The translations under genes were made by a program, and so were the position numbers. DNA of 64,000 bases from Lantana camara. Taxonomy: Eukaryota > Streptophyta > Magnoliopsida > Lamiales > Verbenaceae. The notes beneath the pieces were generated by a model. The model was not told the DNA's origin and did not search any database. It worked only from the letters and a program-made list of their open reading frames with translations. The stretch spans positions 14,434,501 to 14,498,500 of the forward strand of contig CM074858.1 of NCBI GenBank assembly GCA_037501455.1. Reading direction: 5' to 3'. This document shows positions 13,105-24,957 of this stretch, one piece after another (position 1 is the stretch's first letter; every line of letters begins with the position of its first letter).

Positions 13105-13975
13105 CCGACATCCTTTAAAAAATCTCTTCTTAAAATTTGGTACCAACGTATTTCCATTGAAATTTTATTTCTAAAAAAATTCCAATGACAGATAATTGGT
13201 TTAAGTTCTGTACTAATGGAATTGTTCCTTTGATTTTCCATTAGTAATTTTTTCCGACGGACGAAAATCAGTTTTAGTTCTTAAGTTTATCAATGAAATT
13301 TCAATGAGATTGGTTGAATTGTTTTTCTAAATTACCTCCGTTGAAATATTTCCAACAATATTATTCGTTGGTTTTGCATCGAAAATTATTTAATTTTTAC
13401 AGAAATTTCGTTGGAATTCTATTGAAAATTTACCATTTTATATATTTTTATACTTTATTTCTATTTATAAATATACAAGTACCTATGGAAATTACAAATT
13501 ATAAGCAGCCAAATTAATAAGTCTTTGTATCATACACTAACAAATATATCACTACAAATTATATTCGATACAACAATCTAAAAACTCAAAAAATAATATT
13601 CGTAATTCAAAATACTAAATTAAAAAATTAATAATAAAGAAATTACAACATCATTTAGCCTAACAATTTTCTAATCAATCTTCTTGGTAAGTCTTCCCTT
13701 TTCATTTGCATGGGTATACATATAAATCTATTTCTAATAATCAACAATATACAAATAACATGAAGAAGAAACTCATCAATACGCAAAAGAACATGTTTAA
13801 ATTCATCGACCACAATTTTTGGCGTAATTTTTGGTAGAACTTTCGCAAATTATTCTGATGAAATACCAATGGAATTCCGAGAACCTTTCTATTAGTATTT
13901 TTTTTTTTTTTTCCGTCTGTTGGTTTTTCGTTAGAAATTCTAACAGAATAGTGGGTTTTGAGAGGTGGGCTGACA
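13105..13975. repeat. 1.8-kb unit, copy 4, truncated at the array end
   Basis: Follows copy 3 directly but departs from the unit after about 800 bp. It ends in GTTAGAAATTCTAAC and GAGGTGGGCTGAC, the same terminal text as the second array near 43050-43085. A copia element is inserted immediately after it. Confidence 0.75.
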
Positions 13976-14178
13976 TAGAATGGAGGAAATATTTTGTATA
14001 TTGCATAAGGTGTTGAGCATATAAAGTACAATACAAGGATATATACAAATATATCCTAAAGAGACGAAAAAAAGGAAATACAATTAATCAAATAAATATA
14101 AAATACAATTTATCTGGAATCTTCCATAAACTTGGAGTCAATCTTTCCATAACTCCCGATATCCTCCAATACTCCCCT

Positions 14179-14457
14179 TCAAGTTGGAGCATGCCAATTC
14201 GAAATGCCCAACTTGGCCAGTAACTCAAGAAACCGATCACACCGAAGTGCCTTAGTGAAAATGTCTGCTAACTGATTACGAGGTGAAATGGAATGGGTGA
14301 TGATAGTTCCAGACTGAATGTGTTGTCGAATGAAGTGACAATCGATCTCAATTTGTTTTGTTCGCTCATAAAAAAAGGGATTGGCTGCAATATGAAGAGC
14401 CACTTGATTATCACAAAATAGATCAACGGGTTCGGAATGCTTCACCCCTAAATCCAA
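14179..14457 (-). pseudogene. copia RNase H, C-terminal part
   Basis: This frame reads [20 protein letters not shown] and [10 protein letters not shown], the last third of the copia RNase H, and then LADIFTKAL. These motifs close nearly every plant copia polyprotein. The frame ends just before the polypurine tract, as expected. It is separated from the RT frame by about 130 bp with stops, so the polyprotein is broken here. Confidence 0.9.
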
Positions 14458-14588
14458 ATGATTTCACTAGTGGTACCAGCCATAGCTCGATACTTTACCT
14501 CAGTTGAAGACCGAGATACCACCGTTTGTTTCTTCGACCTCCATGATATTAGCGAAGAACCAAGGAATATAATGTAACCACTGGTAGA

Positions 14589-15866
14589 TCAACGGGTGGT
14601 AGGATACCCTGCCCAATCCGCATCACAATACGCTTGCAAGGATAAAGTACCAGTGGAAGGAAGCAGAATTCCTTGGTCGGGGCTCCCCTTCAAATACAGT
14701 AATACCCTGTGTGTTGCATCAAGGTGAGGCTGATGAGGTATATATATGAACTGACTAAGGATGTGCACCGCATAGCTGATGTCCGGTCGGGTAATGGTGA
14801 GATATAATAATCTTCCAACCAAACGATGGTACTCTCCAGGATCATCGCAAGGTTCACCGGAATCAACTGAAAGTTTGTGCTGTTGTTCCATTGGAGAAGT
14901 GGCTGGTTTGCAGCCGGTATTTCCAGTATCTGCCAAGATGTCGAGAATATATTTACACCGACTCAACACAATCCCTTCAGGAGAGGGAGCAACCTCAATT
15001 CTAAGAAAATATTTCAGCTTTCCCAAGTCCTTGATCTGGAACTTACTATTCAGGTACCGCTTCAAGTTAGGAATGCGGCTGGAACTTGTTCCTGTGATGA
15101 TGACATCGTCCACATAGAAGAGAACAACGATAAATGATCCATCCTTGTGAGAAAATGTGAACAAGGAATGGTTTGCTTCGGATTGCTGAAAACCTGTGTC
15201 GATAAGTGAGGTAGTGAACTTCTGGTACCAGTTACGGGAGGCTTGACGGAGACCATAAAGTGACTTCCTCAATCTACAACCTCTTTACTCCCCCTGGTTA
15301 GCAAAGCCTTGAGGAATCTTCATATACACTTCCTCATTAAGGTCCCCATGTAAAAAGGAGTTGTTCACGTCAAGTTGGTGAAGATCCCAACCCTTAATTG
15401 AGGCTAGACCCAACAAGCACCGAACAGTAACAAGCTTGGCAACCGGTGCAAAAGTCTCATGAAAACCAACTTCTTCAACTTGTATGTACCCCTTGGCAAC
15501 GAGACGAATTTTGTAACGCTCGATGCTCCCATCAGCCTTGTACTTGACCTTATAAACCCACTTGGAATCAATAGCACATTTTCCAGGTGGGAGTGGTTCC
15601 AAGGTCCATGTCTTGTTCGCCTCAAGGGTAGAAATTTCTTTTTCCATAGCCTCCCTCCATGGCTGGAACTGAACTGCCTGAGAAAATGATTTCGGCTCAT
15701 CCGTGGAAGAGATGGTTGTTAGAAAAGCAGTATGAGATTTAGAGAACTTTGAATAAGACAAGTACTTTGAAAGAGGATATACCGTCATGTTAGCTGAAAA
15801 AGAGGACGAGAGCAGTTTGCCATTAGATGTAGCGGGAGGGGGCAAAGTGTGTTCATAACCAGGCAA
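14589..15866 (-). pseudogene. copia reverse transcriptase
   Basis: Two frames separated only by stops at about 15273-15284. The upstream frame has [10 protein letters not shown], a [18 protein letters not shown] segment, ETFAPVAK and [18 protein letters not shown]. The downstream frame has SLYGLRQASRNWY, the catalytic FYVDDVIITG (aspartate pair) and GRLLYLTITRPDISYAV. The order and spacing match the full copia RT domain. The catalytic motif is intact but the reading frame is not. Confidence 0.92.
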
Positions 15867-15902
15867 TCGCTATGAAATCTTACGCTCCCGTCTCTGATGA
15901 TG

Positions 15903-16493
15903 TCAGACTGCATCTGAGGTACCAGTAGCTGGTATAACATTCTCTGGAACTGGTGCTGGAGAAACTGGTACTTCTTCTGGGATGTGTTCATTAGGTGGTT
16001 GTGATGCAGGCACTTGTACTTGTGAATCCTGTACCTCTAATGGAATATGATCAGTACCAGTTGATGTCTCTTCATGCTCAACTGGTATAACTGGATCTAA
16101 CCTTGTAAGGACTGAAACTTGCTGCACCCTCATGGGTGTCAAATTTTGTGCGATTGGAACTTTATCTGAAAAGAATTCCTCTGTGAAGAGGTCTAGTAGC
16201 GACCTTCTTGCATCTTGAATCACTTGTGTTATAATTGGCAGAAAAGCATTTTCATAGAACTTAACACCTCGGGACACATAAATCCTTTTACTCCAAATGT
16301 CATATATTTTGTATCCCTTTTGAGGCTTAGGGTAACCAACAAATATACCAATCTTAGCACGCGATGGAAATTTATCAAGCGGTTTGACATTTTCATGCGC
16401 ATAGCCGAGACACCCGAAGCTCCTCAAATGATCATAGCTAGGTGTCTTTCCAAGCAAGATCTCATAGGGCGTTCTATCATTAAAAGCCTATAG
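15903..16493 (-). pseudogene. copia integrase C-terminal region
   Basis: The frame contains LGKTPSYDHLRSFGCLGYAH and then KIGIFVGYP with YKIYD, the conserved end of the copia integrase, followed by a low-complexity acidic and proline-rich linker up to the RT. The integrase core between here and 16822 is too eroded to follow in one frame. Confidence 0.85.
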
Positions 16494-16821
16494 AGGTATA
16501 CGATTGATTAAATACGGTTAAAACACACTCTCCCTAAAACTTGATTGGAAGTTTTGGCTGGAACCTTAATGCTTGGGCAACTTCCAAAATATGTATATGT
16601 TTATGCTCAATAATCCCATTTTGTTGAGGGGTATACACGCAATTGGTTTGATGTTCCATCACATGTCCAACATAATATTAATTTCTCAAATCAGCATGAG
16701 TGAATTCCAAGCCATTGTCGGTTTTTAAAACTTTCACCCTAATACTAAACTGTATGTGGGCCCAGTTGAAAAAGGTTAGTGGAAGAGTTTTGGTTTCAGA
16801 TTTATATTTCATGAGATACAC

Positions 16822-17470
16822 CTAAGTTGAACGACTGAAATCATCTACTAACGTCAAAAAATAGTGGCTGCCAGAATGTGACTCTTTCTTATAGGGTCCG
16901 CAAATATCACAATGGACCAAATTAAAGGCATGCATTGTTTTACTCATGCTATTAGGAAAAGGAAATCGAGTTTGTTTTGCTTGACAACATGCATCACAAA
17001 TCAAGGTTTTCTTGCAGTCAGAGGAGACATGTATATTCTGTACTAAGTGAATATGATTTACCGGTAGATGCCCCAATCGGGATGCCACAAATTTGCATTA
17101 CTCAAAGTACCAGTAGTCAAAGCCTTTGCCTCTCTCATTTGCTCCAAGTGGTATAGGCCATTTCGCTCTTTGCCCTCTCCAATCAGCTTTCCTGGGGTTA
17201 AATCCTGAATCACAAAACGATCGGATATGAATATCATAGAACAATTCAAATCTTTTGTCAATTTACTTATAGATAATAAATTGAAACAAAAATTAAGGAC
17301 TCCAAGAACTTGTTCCAGCGTGAGTCCATCTCCATGAGATCGACTTTGCCCAGGGCACGAACTTCTTCTTTTACACCATTAGGGATCTATACTGGTGGTA
17401 TGTTTGGATGAAAATAAACCAACATCATAAGTTATGTGAATTGTTGCTCCGGTATCAACAATCCAGTCAC
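16822..17470 (-). pseudogene. copia protease, pre-integrase and integrase N-terminus
   Basis: Near 17450-17468 the minus strand encodes DWIVDTGATIHIT, the copia protease active site (D-T-G). Further down, at 16822-17088, the frame has a pre-integrase zinc motif (C-x2-C in LICDACCQAKQTRFPF) and then HCDICGPY and LTLVDDFSRST, the start of the integrase core. The parts are in different frames, with stops between them. Confidence 0.8.
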
Positions 17471-17964
17471 GATTATTACTCAAAAGGTTGCAGACTGGAA
17501 CTGACGAATTTGTTCCAGTAGCAATAGCAAAGTGTCTAGTACCATTTGTTTGACCCATGTGAGATCTACTGGTTCCAGTTACAATAGCTGCGTGGCTGGT
17601 ACGTGATAAGCTGGTTCCAGCAGTCTTCTCGTCTTAATTTTGTGGTAAACTGCACGAATCTAATGAGCGTAGGCGATAGAGATGTTGTTCATCACCTTTA
17701 ATATCACTCATAGTCGTGTCAAAAGAAAAAACAGATTTTAAAACCTGCTCTGATACCATATAATGGAAAAGGAATGGAGGAAATGTTTTGTATATTACAT
17801 AATGTGTTGAGGATACAAAGTACAATACAAGAATATATACAAATCCTAAAGAGACGAAAAAAGGAAATACAATCAATCAAATAAATATAGAATACAATTT
17901 GTCTGAAATCTTCCATAAACTTGGAGTCAATCTTTGTATAACTCCTGATATCCTCCAATACCAG

Positions 17965-18085
17965 GACTAACCACTTAAGCTGTAAAGATATCCCTACCAA
18001 TGGTAGCTACGTTCCCAAGGACTCGAACTCGAAACCTATGGTTAAGTTAGCATAGCACCAAAACGCTAAGTTGTGGTAAAAAAAA
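17965..18085 (-). repeat. Possible tRNA-derived SINE relic
   Basis: On the minus strand the segment contains GGTTTCGAGTTCGAGTCC, close to a tRNA B box, preceded at a suitable distance by an A-box-like AACTTAGCGTTTTGG. No poly(A) end or target duplication is clear, so this is a tentative call. Confidence 0.3.
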
Positions 18086-18124
18086 TTGTTATGTGAGTAG
18101 TGTCTAATAGGGGGGGATTGTTAA

Positions 18125-18400
18125 TCAATTGTGGCGGACAAGAATCAATTGTACACCAATCTTGATACTCTTAAACCTTAGGGGGACTATTTGTAATTAT
18201 CTCAAACTCCAAAATCCCCATTTACTTACGATTCAAGAGTTTGTAGGGTGTTCTTTCACACTGGTCCCCCTCCAAGTTTTAATCGACTGTCAACTTCTTT
18301 AGTTGAATCCAAAAAGTATCCCATATTATTAATTACTTGGATCACAATTAGCATATAAAAAGGTAGCAAATCTCAATACAATCAATGTGAGAGAGTAACA
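18125..18400 (+). pseudogene. Orphan copy of the hydrolase gene upstream region
   Basis: This stretch matches the DNA upstream of both hydrolase genes (31085-31225 and 43935-44150). Shared words include TTCACACTGGTCCCC, TCCAAGTTTTAA and GACTTGGATCACAATTA (here with small changes, such as ACTTGGATCACAATTAGC). It has its own TATA-like word (GCATATAAAAAGG, about 18352-18364). No hydrolase exon follows: after about 18400 the sequence changes to unrelated AT-rich text and then the Tat LTR. It is best read as the 5' remnant of a third tandem gene copy. Confidence 0.7.
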
Positions 18401-18577
18401 AATCTCGACTAGTTCATTTTTGTTTCTTTCGACGGAGCCAGGATTTGCGATGGGGGCTAAAATTTATAATATAAAAAATATAAACAATATTATTTTCAAG
18501 ATTGTGAAATCATAATTTATTTTAAAATAAAAGGGGTAAAATCTATAATTAGGGGGGCGAAAATCCAAAATGAGCAG

Positions 18578-19443
18578 TGATGGTGTAGAAACTGAAAAAG
18601 AATTAGAACACCAACACTTTTAAGATTTGTTTAAAAAAGGAAAGACCATCACAGGCGAGGCGACTCAGGAACTGGGTTTCCTTTTGAGCGTGGGTTCTTC
18701 AAGTTAGGATAACACCAAGAATACAGGCGTGACAGAGATGTAACTATGGTGCATGAAAATGTGGAGCTTGAGAAGAAGATAGAAAAGCAAGGGAAATGCC
18801 CAGTTTTATGCACGGTATTCTTGTAGAAGAAGATGACTTTGGAAGAATGCATGTGCTTCCCTCTATTTATATATTAGGGATGAGGGTGGTTTAGGTAATT
18901 TGACCATGTGGTCCCAACCCCATGTCGCCCTAACAAGTGGCGACCTGTGACAGTAAGAAAGTGATGCCTCTGAAAAGTGGACGGCGTGTCAGGTACGAGG
19001 TGCATGCTGCCATTGTGTCAGAGGTTGTTGGAGAGTGTTGAGCGTCCGGGAAGGCTTTAGATAGGGGAATCAGGCGAGCGGATGCCTGCGCCCTGGTGTA
19101 TGCCTTGCCCGAGCATCAGTGACGCTCGTAGGGACGCACGAAGGGGTTCGCCCCAGCTGATGTCCATCGAGCGTCAACAACCCGAGCGCGTTCAAGGATA
19201 GGCCTTCGCGAAGCACTTACCTGGGGATGGGATGGCCTTGAGGACCCCAGCCTGGGCGTCGGGATGGACAGTTGGAACCCTTGCTCAAAAAATGGGCCGA
19301 GGCTCATGGGCTTAGATCCGTAGTCAAGCAAGTGAATGGGCTGGGTCATCCCGCGAGCCCATTAATGCGAGCGTCCAAGCTCTAATTAAGTAGATGGTGA
19401 CATGTGGACGACTCTGATATGAGCGTGAGTTTATGTCTCATCA
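18578..19443 (-). repeat. Tat element 3' LTR
   Basis: On the plus strand it starts TGATGGTGTAGAAACTG and ends CTCATCA. A minus-strand TATA box (ATATAAATAG) lies at 18863-18872. It pairs with 30074-30936. Confidence 0.95.
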
Positions 19444-19458
19444 TTTTGCCCCCCAAAT
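19444..19458 (-). promoter_or_regulatory. Polypurine tract of the Tat element
   Basis: The minus strand reads TTTGGGGGGCAAAA directly before the 3' LTR start TGATGAG. This is the plus-strand primer site for reverse transcription. Confidence 0.85.
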
Positions 19459-19742
19459 TCTGTAATAGCGCTTGAGCTCAATGTAGAATTTCAGAGAAGT
19501 AAGCTTTGAACTTTTTTGAATATTTGAGGGTCAAGCTTCAAGGACGAAGTGACTATTTGTCTTCCGTAACTGGCACGTTCTGACATCGCCATAAATGAAG
19601 TCATGTCCGCATTAAATGCTGAGTGGGAACGTGGGCGCGTATACTCTGGGAGACGTGAGGCGGTTACCAAAAGTGGGGGGACTTTCAAGGCGGGAAATGA
19701 TTGAGTTTTCAAATCCCTAACCCTAGTTACTGCTAGCTTTTG

Positions 19743-19756
19743 CCCCTATAAATAGG
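19743..19756 (+). promoter_or_regulatory. TATA box of the antisense gene
   Basis: CCCCTATAAATAGG lies about 285 bases upstream of the first plausible ATG (20038) of the plus-strand gene and outside the LTR. This indicates that the antisense gene has its own promoter inside the element. Confidence 0.6.
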
Positions 19757-20037
19757 GAAAGAGAAAGCCTTTGAAGCCTTTCACGCCTTCAATCTTCCTC
19801 AAGCAAACTTACAGCAAAAAGTTCTGCGAATTTCTGCAAACTCCAGCAATTTTCTTCCTTCAATCGTTAGGTAACATCCGCGTAATCTCTGATTTCTTGT
19901 ACTAACTTTAGATTTAGGTTGTATGTGAGCGATACTTTTGGTGAGGAACCCTTTTCTACCATTGAATTCACTCCAGAATCCTTCTTCCCCAGTGAACTTT
20001 TGTGAAAAGCTTCATCTTCAAGAATCGAAAACCAAAC

Positions 20038-22991
20038 ATGGAGAAAAATAATGCTGAAGCTTATGTGAGGGAGATAGACGAGATGTCCGTTGGGAGTTCT
20101 TCCCCTCACGATAATGTTCCCATGGCCGTACCCTGGTGAGGACCTCACCAGGCGATGCGATCCCCACCGCTATTCCTATGGCACGGGCTCCGATAGAGGC
20201 TGGGGATGAAGAGCTTGATGCCGCCGTTCAAGGGATGAACGAGCGGGATCCCGAAGGGGTAAATGACCTCTTTGAAGAGATGAAAAACGTGATGGACATG
20301 CAGAGGCAAGGGGAGAGAGTGTTTCCTGTGTTGAGAAGCGCTCTAAGGCCTCAAGAACATCGGATTACGGTGGCGATTGTGGCTCCTAAGGGTGATGCAA
20401 GGCCATCCGGGCGTCAAGTCGATGGTGAGCCCCCCCGTAAACGACAGAGAAAAGGAAAGGAGCCAGTGACCCGGGTGAGACAAACAATCCTCATCAAACA
20501 GACAGATCGCTCGATGAAATTGAGAGCATCCTGACGCTCGAAGATTTAACTGATATGAAGGCCCGGGTTTATTGGGATGAAGGGGTATACTGGACCCGTC
20601 TGCCCTCGAATAGTGAAAGGGCCAACCGTCCGCCCCCAGGGATGATGACTGTATACTTAGACTCAGTCTTAGCCGGAGGCTTGAGGTTTCCGATTCCGCC
20701 TGCTGTTGCCAACATCTGCAACTACCTAATCCTCAGCCCCACTGAAATTCTTCCGAACAATATTACCCTAATAAACACATTTGTGATCTTGATGAGGGCT
20801 ACGGGCCACGAACCTTCAGTAGACAACTTCAACAGTTTAATTCAAGTGGCCCGCTCTCAACGCTCGTCCCCAACTGATGGGTTTTACTACGCCCAGGCCA
20901 AGTCTGGACTGAAGATGATAGATTCGCCTTCAACATCGTACGGCGAAAATTGAAAAGAGAAATATTTCTTCATGGGGGCGCCCGGGGGGATTTTTGGAGC
21001 TCACCGAGGGTGGGTAGTGCACGGAGACGGTCCTTTAGTTAGGGATAGATCCGTGAATAAGCTCTTCGAGCACTGGGCGAAGAGTTTGGCCCTCGTGATG
21101 AAAAACGAGAAAAAATGGATGAAGGCCAAGGATCTGATGAAGAGCGAGGGGATACTGTTCCGATATGGGCTTACTAATCCTCCAGAGATGATACTCAATC
21201 CTCCCGCTGACATCATGGGCCTCGACGGTCAAACTCTAGGAACTAACTCTTCTAACACTTAGGATAGTACCACTAACTTGTTTAGGTTGTAATGTTTTTG
21301 TAGCGATGATCCGGATATTACCCTTCTGATGCTCAATTTCCTAATTTTGCAGACATACAAATACTCACAGTCGGAATGGACGCAGAAAGGATTGCTGAAA
21401 TGATGCGCGCTCAATGGGCGGGTTCTAACCAACAGTAGCAGTAGCAACAGCAGCATGCCCAACCCTCAAATGCCCCGAGGGGAAGAGGCACCCGACGAGG
21501 AACAGGACGAGGGGAAGGCGAAAAAGGCGCTCGTAGAGCAGCCGGGGATGAAGTCCATGTCGTCGGTCCCATTGAAGATCTGACCCTCGAGGGCGCTCGC
21601 GGTGCTACTCCCCCTGCCGCTCCTGCGGAGCCGATAGCGCTCAGTTCCGGCAACTTCCGCAACCGCTCGGGGGAGGTCGCCCGGTTCCATGATGCGGTGA
21701 GGGCCGAACGTTCCGGAAAAAGGAAGAGGTTGCCGGACTCTATTCCCATTTTTGGAAAAGGTAAAGAGGTGGTCGTGGGCCACCGAGGCGAGGGCAGTGA
21801 TACCTCATCATCCGAGGATGAGGATTTCTGGAAGATTGGATGCAGGGGGGATGCCCGCTATAAGCGCCAAAGGACGGACGACCCAGTCCTTTTAAAGAAG
21901 AGCGCAGCCACTTGCAACTTGGTTGCAGATATCGTCGGCAAGCTTCAATTCTCCGGCGATCATGATAAGCTGAACGAGCACGACGCCGCTCGAGTTGCAG
22001 ACGATGCCTACCACGCTCTTTTGACGGTAAGATTCCAAATTTCTCTACGAAGTTCAAAACTTTTTTTGGTGTTTACCTCAGACAATAACTTTTATCCTTG
22101 GATTTTCAGGAAATGATCCCGAGGCTGAAGAACCTACAGGGACGAGTGTAGGCCTACTCTGAACACAAGGCCAAGTATAAGAGGCTGCTGCGGATTTCTG
22201 ACCCGGCTCAGTTGCAGGAGGATTACAACAATGTCTGCGCTCAACTTTCAGCCTCTGAGCTCGAGCAACAGAGGTTGAGGGAGGCTCTGAAGAACTCTGA
22301 TGACGCATTCCTGGCCTTGGACGAGCGTCACAAAAAGCTCAAAGAGGAGCGCGATCAACTGAGGGTGGCTAACGGGGAGCTTGGCGAGCAATTGGCCGAG
22401 AGCACTCGGCAAAATGAGGTCACCAAGAAGACTCTCGCTAAATTACAGGAGAAAGTGGTCGGTTTGGAGACAAAGGTGGCATGGGATGCGGTGACAAAAT
22501 TTGTACGCTCGAAGGCCTTTGCTTTCGCCGCCAACCTCCATTGCTTCGATAACGCTCGGCGCTTCTTCTGGAAAGCTGTTGGGCAGATGGTGAAGTTGGG
22601 ACTGGCGCCTCAGAGTGCTCGGGCTGACGAGCGTTTGCTCATGGACTTGGATGAAAATTTGGAGCCAGTCGTCAGTACTGGGGACCCAACAGACAGCCTG
22701 ACAGAGCCAGAGTACGAGGGTCTGGTGACGATGCTTCAAAGGGACTTCATGGCCGCTAACCCAATAGATCCCGAGCCTATTCAAGTAGAGGACGACGGTA
22801 TCACCGTCGATGCTCAAGATGGTGATGATCCTGGCGATACCCAAACTTCCAATGCCAACGTGCTGGCCCCAGTTCCTCTCTCAACTGCCTCTCCTGAGCC
22901 CGAGAGTCAAGCCCAGCGATGCCTCCTCTGTGCCCTCCAAAATTCTGCTTGTTCTATTTCATTCCTGTTTAAATTCCACCATTGTTTATGA
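20038..22991 (+). pseudogene. Spliced antisense gene of the Tat element (Transposase_28-like, coiled coil)
   Basis: Three exons can be joined: 20038-21227, 21353-22026 and 22110-22991. Both introns have GT...AG ends, with a weak first donor, and compatible phases. Exon 1 holds a segment with PPPGMMTVYLDSVLAGGLRF and FPIPPAV, which resembles the 'putative gypsy type transposon' domain (Transposase_28), then a KEKYFF segment. Exon 2 has a glutamine and arginine-glycine rich part and a serine-acidic block. Exon 3 is a long coiled coil (LEQQRLREALKNSDD...) with an acidic tail. Breaks: frameshifts near 20130 and 20540, and stops at 20951, 21436, 21442 and 22149. Four of these look like single C-to-T type changes (CAG to TAG, TGG to TGA). 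Such antisense genes are known in Tat/Grande elements; their function is unknown. Confidence 0.8.
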
Positions 22992-23850
22992 ACATCTTTA
23001 ATCTGTACTGGCCCTCCGTACTTTTGATAGTGTATCTGAAATTGCTCTTTATCTTTTGCCTGAATGTTTCTGTTAATGAAGTTTAATTTCCTTCATTTTG
23101 GATGTTGGGCATTTTTGTCTCTTTGTGTTTGGTGTTTGTATGTTTGTCTTTGTTGATATTTGAATATCTATGCCGAGAATGTACAGGCACGAGGGTGTTT
23201 CTCATGAGGGTACCCTGGCCATATACACAGTGAGGCTCGAATTTGAACTTAGAAACCCATTGGGATTTAGCTAAGTATTAGCCTCAGGTATGTGATGCAT
23301 ACTTCTGATTTGAGCATTCCAGTAACATGAATGAACTTAGATATCATCTGTAGGATTTCCTAAGTATGGGATTAAAGCGAGCGCGGGTGTAATGTTAGCT
23401 TCATACTTAGGTATCCGTGAGAGGATTGGCCTAGTTATAGCTTTGTACAAGCGTAATGCTAGGGGTTTACGAGCGCAACTGGTGTGATCAGCATCCAGTT
23501 GGTGTAAATTAAGCATTTAGCATCCCACCTTTTCGACACGCTCATTTTTAGGGTTTACACGCTCATGAGTGTCCAACTATTCAGTGTGGAGGGTTCTCAA
23601 CACACAGATAGCGTTGATTTGAAATTAATGGGGCGTTCACTGAACCGTCCGACTTGGAGGACGCTCGACACGGAGTAAGCCATTAACGTGACTGATTACC
23701 CAAGCCATTAATCTAAGAAAAAGCAAGTAAATGACATAATAATTGGTAAAACGCTTACTGTTGTGCTTGCAATTAATAATAATGATTGTTATGCTTTCTG
23801 TCAAAAGAAAGTACAAGGTGCCACGAGCGGGCAATTACAAAGGTTGGCGT
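22992..23850. other. Spacer between convergent antisense gene and pol
   Basis: No coding frame. It separates the 3' ends of the plus-strand antisense gene and the minus-strand integrase, so both polyadenylation regions must lie here. T-rich and AATGAAG-like words near 23060-23095 could belong to the antisense gene 3' end. Confidence 0.6.
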
Positions 23851-24903
23851 TTACACATAGAACCGTCTAAGGTTACATGCATTCCACGGTCTAGGGAGAC
23901 GCTCGCCTTGCAAAGTCTCTAGCAGGTAGGTGTTGTTCGCTCGTACCTGAATGACTTTGAAGGGGCCCTCCCAATTGGGGTTCAACTTACCTACATGTTT
24001 GGAGACTTCAACTTTTTTTAGGACCAAGTCCCCTAACTGGAAAGTCCTCTCTCTGACGCGCTTGGTATACTGGTGGGCTACGGTCGCTTTGTATTTGTGG
24101 ATGCGAGCCCAAGCAGCATCTCTTCTCTCATCTAGCAAATCCAATTCGAGCGTCCCATTGGTCTCGTTGGTTAGAGACGCACAGTAAGCCATGTGCACGG
24201 ATTCTTGAGCAATTTCTGCAGGTATCATTGTCTCGGAACCATACACGAGGGAGTAAGGGGTTTCCCTTGTTGCCGCTCGGGGGGTAGTACGGTATGCCCA
24301 GAGAGCTCCTTGAAGTTCTTCTGCCCATTCCCCCTTCTTACTTTTTAGCATAGTTTTTAGATGCTGGAGTATGGTTCGGTTGGTCACCTCAGCTAGACCG
24401 TTGGCCTGAGGGTGGCCTATGAAAGTGAAGCGTTGCTTAATCCCTAGTTCGTAGCACCAATCTCGTGTGTCCGCTGCGATGAACTGGGAACCATTATCTG
24501 ATATGAGGACCCTCGGGATGCCGTATCTACAGATGATGTTCTTCCAAATGAAGTCCCTCACAACCTTGAATGTTATCTTTGATACCGCTTCAGCTTCGGC
24601 CCATTTGGTGAAATAGTCCATAACAAGGATTACAAATTTCTTCTGCCTGACCACCATTGGAAGGGGTCCCATGATATCGATACCCCACTGGTCAAATGGC
24701 CATAAAACGTCAAAAGGGATCATTTGGGCTACCGGTAGTTGAGGAGTGTTGGAGTGAAACTGGCACTTGGGACATTTTTTGGAGTAGTTGATGGCATCAT
24801 GCAGTAACGAGGGCCAGTAGAACCCACTCCTTAATAATTTCTTAGCCAGAATTCGACCGCTAGAGTGATTCCCACAACTTCCGCTGTGTATATGCTCTAA
24901 CAC
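23851..24903 (-). pseudogene. Tat integrase
   Basis: One open frame of 350 codons. The N-terminal HHCC zinc finger is recognisable (the EHIHSG and NHSSG histidine region, then KKCPKCQFH). The catalytic core shows the first aspartate in WGIDIMGPLP, the second in LISDNGSQF and the glutamate in NGLAEVTNRT, i.e. a full DDE triad. The C-terminal region has FQLGDLVLKKV and LNPNWEGPFKV, the GPF/Y-like module of gypsy integrases. The frame itself is intact, but a stop near 24958 separates it from the RNase H part and no start belongs to it, because it is normally released from the polyprotein. Confidence 0.93.
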
Positions 24904-24957
24904 TTCCTTGGCCTGCGAGGGTCTCAGGCACCTTAATGGTGGACCTTGGAAAGACCA

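Larger units (their letters stand above)
13976..17960 (-). mobile_element. Ty1/copia element, gag-deleted, minus strand
   Basis: Two ~195-200-bp LTRs (about 13976-14171 and 17761-17960) share GGAGGAAAT, CCTAAAGAGACGAAAAAA and GATATCCTCCAATA. Next to the right LTR is a primer-binding site reading TGGTATCAGAGC on the minus strand (17747-17758), complementary to initiator methionine tRNA as in most copia elements. Next to the left LTR is a polypurine tract (AACTTGAAGGGGAG on the minus strand, about 14172-14186). Between them come protease, integrase, RT and RNase H in copia order, but only about 300 bp separate the PBS from the protease, so almost all of gag is missing. Several frame breaks make it non-autonomous and dead. 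Confidence 0.9.

Noticed and set aside
14779..15137. Plus-strand frames overlapping the copia RT
   Set aside because: Antisense shadows of the RT on the minus strand.
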